A program made the position numbers and the translations under genes. A DNA stretch of 7,372 nucleotides. Source: UBA9414 sp958446945. Lineage in GTDB: Bacteria; Bacillota; Clostridia; Lachnospirales; Lachnospiraceae. Under the pieces are notes generated by a model, which searched no databases, was not told the DNA's origin, and saw only the letters and a list, made by a program, of their open reading frames with translations. Where the stretch lies: positions 1 through 7,372 of the forward strand of contig CAUCYJ010000133.1 in the NCBI GenBank assembly GCA_958446945.1, read 5' to 3'. Position 1 is the stretch's first letter, and each line of letters opens with the position of its first letter. Shown here one piece after another: positions 1 through 5,239 of the stretch.

Positions 1-40
1 GTGTGATAAATAATCTTGTTGATAGTTACTGAATGAGTAA

Positions 41-484
41 TTAAATGTAGAGACCATCCGTCCAGGAACTGCTGCTGTCGGTATGTGCCGTATGGAAACT
101 TTTCACACGATAAAAATATCCGATCGGTACTGTTAGTGTTTTGCTGGCTGTTACCGTGTAAGTGTTAGTTTTTGATGCTGAAAAATAATCCTGCTGCACC
201 CATGCGTTACCTATTAAACGTTCCACTCGAACTCCGACAGAAATTTTCGGTACATTCATTTCCGCAACTGTTCTCCCCTTTGCATAAATCTTTCCTGTAC
301 CTGTTTTGTTAATATTAGAAGTACCAACTTGAAGATATGCTCCATACGGAATTACTTCTGTTTCTCCTTCTGCACATACTTTTTCAGACACATTATTGTC
401 TTTTGCATTAACTATCGCATTAGATGTAAATAGACACCCTATTGTTGCCATAGCAATTAGAATTTTTATAGTTTTTTTCTTCAT
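41..484 (-). CDS. Small secreted protein, possibly DUF6147-like, function unknown
   Basis: A 147-residue exported protein of unknown function. Residues 1-27 form a Sec signal peptide: MKKK, then a hydrophobic stretch to about residue 25, with likely cleavage after VNA (residue 27). Cys17 sits in TIGC, a poor lipobox, so a lipoprotein is less likely. The mature part of about 120 residues is beta-rich, dense in Ser, Thr, Val and Tyr, and has no transmembrane segment. A VRVERL stretch (86-91) and a C-terminal FYRVKSFHTAH stretch (124-134) resemble, from memory, the DUF6147 family of small secreted Lachnospiraceae proteins; this was not verified. The start is secure: AAAGGAGG lies 6 nt upstream of ATG. 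It follows the DUF4367 gene on the same strand by 53 bp with no convincing terminator between, so cotranscription is possible. The gap has a weak hairpin (514-531) without a T-run. Confidence 0.8.
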   Translation of the reverse strand: MKKKTIKILIAMATIGCLFTSNAIVNAKDNNVSEKVCAEGETEVIPYGAYLQVGTSNINKTGTGKIYAKGRTVAEMNVPKISVGVRVERLIGNAWVQQDYFSASKTNTYTVTASKTLTVPIGYFYRVKSFHTAHTDSSSSWTDGLYI

Positions 485-537
485 AAAATTCCTCCTTTAT
501 ATATTAGACAATCGTAAAGGAAAAACCTTACACATTT

Positions 538-1449
538 TTAGAAAAAAATTAAATTTTTAATGATTTTCTCAATTTCTTCCTTATTTACTTTGCTAACTAT
601 ACAGTACCAAGTCTCTTGATATTGAAATTCTGCTGAATACTTCTTAACATTTAAATCTTTTATTAAATACTCTGATATTTGAACTTCCATATTGTTTACT
701 TTCACAATATCTTGATCAATTAATTTATCTTCAATATCAATTCCTGCTTTTCCTAAATTATATTGTTTTTGTATAAGGATAGAAACTTCTTTTTCTGCGC
801 CACTGTATCTCAGAAATATTTCTTGTGACTCTTTATCAATATCAATCTCCTCAAACACCATCCCCTCCGGCAGATACCCCAATCTTACCGGATCAAATCC
901 CAATTCATCTTTAATCTGCTGATATGCCTGTTCTTCTGCATCCATTTCATTTAATCCAGAGTCACTGTTATTCCCCTCTACATTGGCATTGATAGTAGCT
1001 CGATTTCTCTCTCCAAACATCTCCCGTGCAATCTTCAACGCCTGTTTTGGTCCTCCGACACTGGCAATAGTAAAACCAGAGGTCACTGCTATTACAATTC
1101 CGATTCCCGCAACTGCTGATACAATATTTTTCTTCCAATTTGCAGATTTTGTACGTTTGTTTTTCTTTCTACGAGATTCTTTTTGGAACTCCTCTATCTT
1201 TCTCTGCTTTTGAAGTTCTTTCCCAAGCTTCAACGCTTCTCTGTCTTCTTCGGATAACTGTGCATAAAGCTGTTCCTGAAGTTCTCTCTGTTTTTCATAT
1301 TCCTCAATTCGCTTTTTCAGACGTTCTTTCATTTCCGGTGTCGGTTTTAGCACAGGATGATTAGCCATCTCTGTCTGTTCAGAAGATTCGGAAGGATTTT
1401 TTATTCTATTCTCACTTGATTTCTTGCATAATTCTTTCTTTTCATCCAT
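538..1449 (-). CDS. Single-pass membrane protein with extracellular DUF4367-like domain (putative sigma-factor regulator)
   Basis: A 303-residue protein. Residues 1-107 are highly charged and Lys/Glu/Gln-rich, probably helical or coiled-coil at about 38-95. They end in a basic cluster (RRKKNKR, 93-99) that predicts a cytoplasmic N-terminus. One transmembrane helix spans about 109-131. A polar linker (about 150-175) leads to a C-terminal domain (about 178-303) with LGYLPEGMVFEE (190-201), the opening typical of DUF4367. Related proteins often follow an ECF-type sigma gene and are suspected anti-sigma or sensor partners; no HxxxCxxC zinc anti-sigma motif is present. The nearest sigma gene (2721-3287) lies on the same strand but is separated by an oppositely oriented murG. 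A GAGG about 7 nt before ATG supports the start. The part encoding the C-terminal third (about 541-780) is only about 23% GC by hand count, against about 42% for 841-1020. Family assignment is moderately sure; the regulatory role is inference. Confidence 0.78.
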   Translation of the reverse strand: MDEKKELCKKSSENRIKNPSESSEQTEMANHPVLKPTPEMKERLKKRIEEYEKQRELQEQLYAQLSEEDREALKLGKELQKQRKIEEFQKESRRKKNKRTKSANWKKNIVSAVAGIGIVIAVTSGFTIASVGGPKQALKIAREMFGERNRATINANVEGNNSDSGLNEMDAEEQAYQQIKDELGFDPVRLGYLPEGMVFEEIDIDKESQEIFLRYSGAEKEVSILIQKQYNLGKAGIDIEDKLIDQDIVKVNNMEVQISEYLIKDLNVKKYSAEFQYQETWYCIVSKVNKEEIEKIIKNLIFF

Positions 1450-1470
1450 ACATCAGCCTCTTTCTTTCTG

Positions 1471-1501
1471 ATTATCTTGCACTTTTTTTTAAATCTGTTA
1501 A
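1471..1501 (-). promoter_or_regulatory. Predicted promoter of the DUF4367 gene
   Basis: Read on the minus strand, a -35-like TTAACA (1501-1496) is followed by a -10-like GATAAT (1476-1471), a 19-nt spacing. Taking AAGATA as the -10 gives the more usual 17 nt. An A8 tract lies in the spacer. Initiation would fall near 1464, leaving a leader of about 15 nt before ATG at 1449. This short leader just accommodates the GAGG ribosome binding site. Confidence 0.45.
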
Positions 1502-1507
1502 GATAAT
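1477..1507 (+). promoter_or_regulatory. Predicted sigma-A-type promoter of murG
   Basis: TTGCAC (1477-1482) is followed by TAAGAT (1499-1504, 16-nt spacing) or GATAAT (1502-1507, 19-nt spacing). A T8 tract fills the start of the spacer. The murG ribosome binding site AGGAGGGG follows at 1521 and its ATG at 1535, so the leader is about 20 nt. This promoter overlaps the opposing promoter of the DUF4367 gene almost base for base. Confidence 0.5.
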
Positions 1508-1534
1508 CGTAGAAAATATTAGGAGGGGAACTTT

Positions 1535-2599
1535 ATGAAACGCATCATATTAACCGGCGGTGGCACTGCCGGACATGTTACACCGAATATTGCCCTGCTT
1601 CCTCGTTTGAAGGAACTCAATTACGATATCCATTACATCGGTTCCTACAATGGAATCGAAAAAGAACTAATCGAACAATTCGGAATACCTTATCACGGAA
1701 TTTCTTCCGGAAAGCTTCGCCGCTACTTCAGCATGAAGAATTTTTCTGATCCGTTCCGCGTATTAAAAGGATTCAGCGAAGCTAATAAATTAATAAAAAC
1801 ACTTAAACCGGATGTCATATTCTCAAAAGGCGGCTTCGTATCTGTCCCTGTTGTTATGGCAGGAAAACGAAGACACGTTCCTACAATTATTCATGAATCT
1901 GATATGACACCAGGTCTCGCTAACAAACTCTCCATTCCTTCCGCGACAAAAGTATGCTGCAATTTTCCGGAGACACTTGAGCACCTCCCGAAAGAAAAAG
2001 CAGTTCTGACCGGTTCCCCGATCCGTCAGGAACTTCTTCACGGAAATAAAATCGCAGCCCTTGATTTTTGTCATCTGACTGCGGATAAACCTGTGATTCT
2101 TATTATCGGAGGAAGCCTCGGCTCTGTCGCAGTCAACAATGCAGTCCGCGCCGTCCTTCCGGAACTTTTAAAAGATTTTCATGTGGTACATCTTTGCGGA
2201 AAAGGAAAAATTGATGATTCCTTAAAAAATCTTCCTGGATATGTCCAGTTTGAATATATTAAAGAAGAACTCAAAGATTTATTTGCACTTGCAGATATTG
2301 TCATTTCCCGCGCCGGTGCCAACGCCATCTGTGAACTTCTGGCATTGCATAAACCTACCCTTTTAATTCCGCTTTCTGCAAATGCAAGCCGCGGAGACCA
2401 GATTTTAAATGCCCGTTCCTTTGAACGACAAGGCTTCAGCCTTGTACTGGAAGAAGAAAATTTAACAAATACCTCTCTTCTGGACACTATTCACAAGTTA
2501 TATAACAATCGAGAGTCCTATATCAATGCAATGAAAAAATCCTCTCAGCAGGATTCTATCGATACAATCATTCATTTAATTGAACAGGCTGCAAAATAG
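1535..2599 (+). CDS. murG: MurG, UDP-GlcNAc:lipid I N-acetylglucosaminyltransferase
   Basis: Transfers GlcNAc from UDP-GlcNAc to undecaprenyl-pyrophosphoryl-MurNAc-pentapeptide (lipid I), making lipid II on the inner face of the cytoplasmic membrane. At 354 residues it has family length and a GT-B fold with GT28-type motifs in order: GGGTAGH (8-14, first glycine loop), GIEKE (40-44), KGGFVSVP (98-105), HESDMTPGLAN (120-130, the Firmicute variant of the HEQN motif), GGSLGS (192-197), SRAGAN (258-263) with Glu267 for nucleotide-sugar binding, and ASRGDQ (284-289). All key residues are present and the frame is intact. AGGAGG lies 8 nt before ATG. It is not in a division and cell-wall (dcw) cluster; it stands alone with its own promoter, divergent from the DUF4367 gene and convergent with a sigma factor gene. 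Confidence 0.95.
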   Translation: MKRIILTGGGTAGHVTPNIALLPRLKELNYDIHYIGSYNGIEKELIEQFGIPYHGISSGKLRRYFSMKNFSDPFRVLKGFSEANKLIKTLKPDVIFSKGGFVSVPVVMAGKRRHVPTIIHESDMTPGLANKLSIPSATKVCCNFPETLEHLPKEKAVLTGSPIRQELLHGNKIAALDFCHLTADKPVILIIGGSLGSVAVNNAVRAVLPELLKDFHVVHLCGKGKIDDSLKNLPGYVQFEYIKEELKDLFALADIVISRAGANAICELLALHKPTLLIPLSANASRGDQILNARSFERQGFSLVLEEENLTNTSLLDTIHKLYNNRESYINAMKKSSQQDSIDTIIHLIEQAAK

Positions 2600-2627
2600 T
2601 TCTCTATAAGACTACTTAATTCTTTAT

Positions 2628-2717
2628 GGGACTGTTGCAAAATAGAACTTATCTACAGACAATTCTTTGGATCTTCCCAACGTGTGTCTTGTATTTAAAC
2701 CTTTTTGCAACAGCCCC
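2628..2717. repeat. 90-bp element with 15-bp imperfect terminal inverted repeats (MITE-like or terminator-like)
   Basis: GGGACTGTTGCAAAA (2628-2642) and the reverse complement of 2703-2717 (GGGGCTGTTGCAAAA) match at 14 of 15 positions around a 60-bp centre with no coding capacity. The end sequence resembles IS6-family termini (IS26 begins GGCACTGTTGCAAA, from memory). No perfect 8-bp target duplication flanks it; only TTTAT recurs (2623-2627 and 2720-2724), offset by two bases on the right. It fills the gap between the convergent murG and sigma genes, starting 29 nt after the murG stop and ending just before the sigma stop codon at 2721. As RNA it could fold into a long stem with a large loop. 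A short T-run (GTTTTAT) follows on the plus strand only, so it could act as a weak murG terminator. Its origin is unresolved. Confidence 0.6.
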
Positions 2718-2720
2718 GTT

Positions 2721-3287
2721 TTATATCTTTGTGATTTCTGTGTATTTACTGCCATATTGTTTTTTCAGCTTTGCCTTGGTTCTTGACATCATTGTATAAA
2801 GCGCATTCTCTGACATATGAAGACGATGTGCCGTTTCTTTTCGTGTTTCCTTCTTCTGATACAAAGCTTTCAGCGCTTCATATGCATTCTTATGTTCATG
2901 CTTTGTCTCTTCAAAAATCTGATTGCATAATTCTTCTGCTTCCCTTTGACAAAACTCACGGATATAGGCATCTTCTGTACTTGAATATCCATTGATCATT
3001 TCATCTTCCTCTATCTGAAGCTGATCAAAATCTATATAATCCAATTCGTGTTTCAGCTTCTTCACCAAGTTAAAGGATACATTTTTTGTTACTTTAATCA
3101 ACCAGCTTTTTTCAAATTCAACATCATTTTCACGAAGATAAACATAATATTTATACATGACTTCCTGCACGACATCTTGTGCCAGATATTCATCTTTCAA
3201 AATATCAGCCGCTATATTTAAAATCACTTTAGCATAATCATCATAAATTTTATTCCAAAATTCATTTTGTAATTCTTGTTTATTCAT
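2721..3287 (-). CDS. ECF-type RNA polymerase sigma factor (sigma-70 family)
   Basis: A 188-residue sigma factor with only regions 2 and 4. Region 2 spans about 15-80, with AQDVVQEVMYKYY (36-48) as the core-binding and -10-recognising helix and SWLIKVTKNVSFNLVKK (61-77) as the 2.3/2.4 helix. An acidic linker (about 82-110) precedes region 4 (about 132-177). Its helix-turn-helix, around ETRKETAHRLHMSENALYTM (147-166), would read the -35 element. The C-terminus is basic. The start is ATG with GGG-type ribosome binding signals just upstream, somewhat weak. It lies 54 bp downstream of the HIT gene on the same strand with no clear promoter or terminator between, so it may be cotranscribed with HIT. 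No anti-sigma gene follows directly; the best candidate partner is the DUF4367 membrane protein at 538-1449. The target regulon cannot be read from the sequence. Confidence 0.9.
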   Translation of the reverse strand: MNKQELQNEFWNKIYDDYAKVILNIAADILKDEYLAQDVVQEVMYKYYVYLRENDVEFEKSWLIKVTKNVSFNLVKKLKHELDYIDFDQLQIEEDEMINGYSSTEDAYIREFCQREAEELCNQIFEETKHEHKNAYEALKALYQKKETRKETAHRLHMSENALYTMMSRTKAKLKKQYGSKYTEITKI

Positions 3288-3341
3288 ACCCTCATCCCTA
3301 TGGATCTCATTCTCAGGTTCTTATCATTCGTATTGATTATG

Positions 3342-3758
3342 CTATATCGTCTCGTGAAATTTTGTTAATATCTCTTCTTTATCCTCATCTGTCAGTTTCC
3401 CCATATTCCACCCTAGTCCTACCTGATCATCTTTGTAACGCGGGATCAAATGCAGATGGAAATGATGAACTGTCTGACCTGCTGCTTCTCCATTGTTCTG
3501 GACAAGATTATAACCATCGCACCCAAGCGCCTTTGTCATTCTTGTAATCATCTTTTTTGCAAGTACAAGCACTTTTGATGCAATCTCATCATCCAACTCA
3601 TATAAATTATCATAATGTTCTTTTGGAAGAATCAACGCATGTCCTTTTGATGCCGGTCCGAGATCAAGAATTACCCGAAAATCATTATCCTCATATAATG
3701 TTGCAGTCGGGATTTCACCATTCGCCAATTTACAAAAAATACAATCATCTTTTTTCAT
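3342..3758 (-). CDS. HIT (histidine triad) family nucleotide-binding hydrolase, HinT-like
   Basis: A small cytoplasmic enzyme (138 residues) of the HinT/Hit branch, which hydrolyses nucleoside phosphoramidates and related AMP conjugates. The histidine triad is HFHLHLI (99-105), with His101 expected to be the nucleophile. CIFC (6-9) near the N-terminus, with His48 (LPKEH) and His99, matches the zinc-site pattern seen in some HIT proteins. GHALILPKEH (39-48) and NLVQNNGEAAGQTV (84-97) are further family signatures. Length is normal and the frame intact. GAGGTG lies about 7 nt before ATG. It is transcribed divergently from the histidine kinase and precedes the sigma factor gene. The physiological substrate cannot be told from the sequence. 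Confidence 0.94.
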   Translation of the reverse strand: MKKDDCIFCKLANGEIPTATLYEDNDFRVILDLGPASKGHALILPKEHYDNLYELDDEIASKVLVLAKKMITRMTKALGCDGYNLVQNNGEAAGQTVHHFHLHLIPRYKDDQVGLGWNMGKLTDEDKEEILTKFHETI

Positions 3759-3778
3759 TTTTCAACACCTCATTTGCT

Positions 3779-3784
3779 ATTATA
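3779..3784 (-). promoter_or_regulatory. Possible -10 element for the HIT gene
   Basis: A perfect TATAAT on the minus strand lies 20 nt upstream of the HIT start codon. There is no good -35 at 17 nt (CAAATT at 3807-3802 is weak). The implied leader is only about 13 nt and would start just before the GAGGTG ribosome binding site. Confidence 0.35.
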
Positions 3785-3801
3785 ACTTACTATTTTTGCG
3801 G

Positions 3802-3818
3802 AATTTGTCACAATTTGT
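3802..3818. repeat. Helically phased AATTTGT direct repeat with embedded TTGTcACAA palindrome
   Basis: AATTTGT occurs at 3802-3808 and 3812-3818, exactly 10 bp apart. Between and across them lies TTGT-C-ACAA (3805-3813). The site sits midway between the two TATAAT boxes of the divergent HIT and kinase genes, where a regulator could act on both. It is short and AT-rich, so chance is a real possibility. Confidence 0.3.
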
Positions 3819-3834
3819 TTCTTGATTTTATTTG

Positions 3835-3840
3835 TATAAT
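3835..3840 (+). promoter_or_regulatory. Possible -10 element for the histidine kinase gene
   Basis: A perfect TATAAT, with no close match to TTGACA at 16-18 nt (TTGTTT lies at only 14 nt, TTGTCA at 24 nt). The kinase ribosome binding site AAAGGTGG follows at 3872 and ATG at 3887, giving a leader of about 40 nt. The missing -35 suggests an activator or an alternative sigma factor, or simply a weak promoter. Confidence 0.4.
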
Positions 3841-3886
3841 TATTTACCCGGTGCTAGACTTGTCATTATAGAAAGGTGGGATAAAT

Positions 3887-4669
3887 ATGATAACAAATAC
3901 TTTTTTAAATACGATGGATGACAACTCGTTTTCTTTAAGTCAGATGACTCATGAACTACGAAATCCTCTGACAATCATCTACAGCACACTGCAGCTTATC
4001 GAACATCAGCATCCAGAAGTGGCATCTTATACTCACTGGGACTCTTTGTTTGATGATGTAGAATTTATGATAGAACTTCTTACAAGACTCTCTGCCTATG
4101 GACATGGTGCCGCACCTTCATTTGAAACAATACATACAACACCATTTCTTCGGCACGCTGCTCTTTCATTTGCAGCATCAATCTCTTCTTCCAACATTGA
4201 ATTTACATCTCATATTGCGCCGGAACTACCAGACCTGATGGGTGATCCGACTTTATTAAAAGAAGTTTTGATTAATCTGCTAAAAAATGCTTTTGAAGCC
4301 ATTGATCCAGAACATAAAGACAATATCTCCGGATCTATTCACCTCAAAGCATTCATGCGCTGCGGAAAACTTCATATTACTATTTCCGATTCAGGATGTG
4401 GAATTACTCCTGAACAGATTGACCACATTTTTAACCCTTTTGTCAGCTTTAAAAAAGGCGGCTCCGGAATCGGACTTGCAATTGTAAAACGAATCGTCAA
4501 TTCGCACATGGGTACATTAGATCTGACTTCCAATATCGGATGCGGAACTACCTTTTCGGTAATTCTTCCTGTAAAGAAATATGGAACTGATAAACCCACA
4601 TATGAGACCTCCGATATGAGCCATAACATCAATCCCGGAAGTTGTAACCCCATAATAAGATGTAACTAA
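3887..4669 (+). CDS. Small soluble histidine kinase without sensor domain
   Basis: A 260-residue cytoplasmic kinase with no transmembrane segment and no room for a sensor domain. Boxes in order: H-box THELRNPLT (21-29) with phospho-acceptor His22; helical dimerisation region to about 80; N-box INLLKNAFEAI (129-139) with Asn134; G1 DSGCGI (168-173); F-box FNPF (182-185); G2 GGSGIGLAI (191-199); last ATPase strand TTFSVILPV (221-229). All catalytic residues are present. It should autophosphorylate His22 and pass phosphate to a response regulator, but none is encoded here, so it is an orphan kinase. Other Firmicute orphan kinases feed Spo0A, which is only a guess here. AAAGGTGG about 7 nt before ATG supports the start. 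The final 31 residues (230-260) lie beyond the ATPase fold and are encoded antisense to the rhomboid gene, which this gene overlaps by 153 bp. Confidence 0.92.
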   Translation: MITNTFLNTMDDNSFSLSQMTHELRNPLTIIYSTLQLIEHQHPEVASYTHWDSLFDDVEFMIELLTRLSAYGHGAAPSFETIHTTPFLRHAALSFAASISSSNIEFTSHIAPELPDLMGDPTLLKEVLINLLKNAFEAIDPEHKDNISGSIHLKAFMRCGKLHITISDSGCGITPEQIDHIFNPFVSFKKGGSGIGLAIVKRIVNSHMGTLDLTSNIGCGTTFSVILPVKKYGTDKPTYETSDMSHNINPGSCNPIIRCN

Positions 4670-5137
4670 AATCATGACAAGGATTCCTTTCCAGGTCATA
4701 CTTCCGATCCTGCCTCCATTGCGTATTGCAATATAAAGGAGAGCTCCTACCATACCGAAAATGGCTCCGGATGCACCGGCAGAAACTGCATAGTCAGCGG
4801 TTTGAATTTCATTTAGCATTGAGAACAGATTACCGCCAATTCCACTAAGCATGTAAATACACAAAAATCTTAGTTTTCCTGTTTCCAACTCAACTTGAGA
4901 ACCAAGAACAAAAAGCATAAACATGTTATTTACCAGATGATGAAATCCAAAATGCAGAAACATACTTGTAATGACTCTATAGTATTGACCGCTTTCAAAA
5001 AGAGGAACATACATAGCTCCTGCTTTTAGCATCCATGCGCCGTTTTCGGTATTTCCAGTACATTCCAGTACAAGAAATACAGCGATATTAATTGCTGCAA
5101 TCCCTATCGTCATCCATGCCTTTTTCCCTGTTGTCAT
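4517..5137 (-). CDS. Rhomboid family intramembrane serine protease
   Basis: An integral membrane protease that cleaves transmembrane substrates within the bilayer. With the start chosen here (206 residues) it has about six membrane helices. The catalytic pair is Ser123 in GASG (121-124) and His174 in AHIGG (173-177). HFGFHHLVNN (62-71) provides the conserved helix-2 His/Asn residues. The frame is also open to a TTG at 5164, but the ATG at 5137 is preferred: AAAGGA lies about 7 nt before it, while the TTG has no ribosome binding site. A good promoter lies just upstream, so transcription can be independent of the pilus genes. The last 50 residues, including helix 6 and catalytic His174, are encoded antisense to the C-terminus of the histidine kinase. 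The tail after about residue 190 is short and basic. The substrate is unknown. Confidence 0.93.
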   Translation of the reverse strand: MTTGKKAWMTIGIAAINIAVFLVLECTGNTENGAWMLKAGAMYVPLFESGQYYRVITSMFLHFGFHHLVNNMFMLFVLGSQVELETGKLRFLCIYMLSGIGGNLFSMLNEIQTADYAVSAGASGAIFGMVGALLYIAIRNGGRIGSMTWKGILVMILVTSYYGVTTSGIDVMAHIGGLICGFISSIFLYRKNYRKGSSASDIGSQI

Positions 5138-5181
5138 GCCGGCTTCCTTTCCAATGTTTACCAATTTTAGTACTTGAGTCT

Positions 5182-5210
5182 ATTATAGTATAGTTTAAAT
5201 TTCACTACAA
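5182..5210 (-). promoter_or_regulatory. Sigma-A-type promoter of the rhomboid gene
   Basis: On the minus strand, TTGTAG (5210-5205), exactly 17 nt of spacer, then a perfect TATAAT (5187-5182). Initiation would be near 5175, giving a leader of about 38 nt before the ATG at 5137. A start here also agrees with choosing that ATG. No hairpin-plus-T-run terminator separates it from the preceding DUF6382 gene, so read-through from the pilus operon may add to expression. Confidence 0.7.
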
Positions 5211-5239
5211 TCCTTATTTTCTCAATTTTTCCAGAGTTT

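Noticed and set aside
514..531. Hairpin GTAAAGG/CCTTAC as a terminator after the DUF4367 gene
   Set aside because: The stem is short and bulged and no T-run follows it on the minus strand.
2591..2645. Direct repeat GCAAAATAG at 2591-2599 and 2637-2645
   Set aside because: Only 9 bp, one copy being the murG 3' end; most likely chance, and not at the element's boundaries.
2718..2725. Target-site duplication for the 90-bp element
   Set aside because: The 8 bp on the left (2620-2627) and right (2718-2725) do not match; only an offset TTTAT is shared.
3288..3341. ECF-type autoregulated promoter before the sigma gene (GAACCT)
   Set aside because: A -10 at the right distance would fall on the ribosome binding site, leaving no leader.
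3557..3871. Plus-strand 104-codon frame opposite the HIT gene
   Set aside because: Mostly antisense to an unmistakable HIT protein; no ribosome binding site and no recognisable product.
4372..4653. Minus-strand 93-codon frame opposite the kinase
   Set aside because: It lies antisense to the kinase ATPase core and in a different frame from the rhomboid gene, with no motif.
5138..5164. Nine extra N-terminal rhomboid codons starting at TTG 5164
   Set aside because: No ribosome binding site precedes the TTG, whereas AAAGGA is ideally placed for the ATG at 5137.
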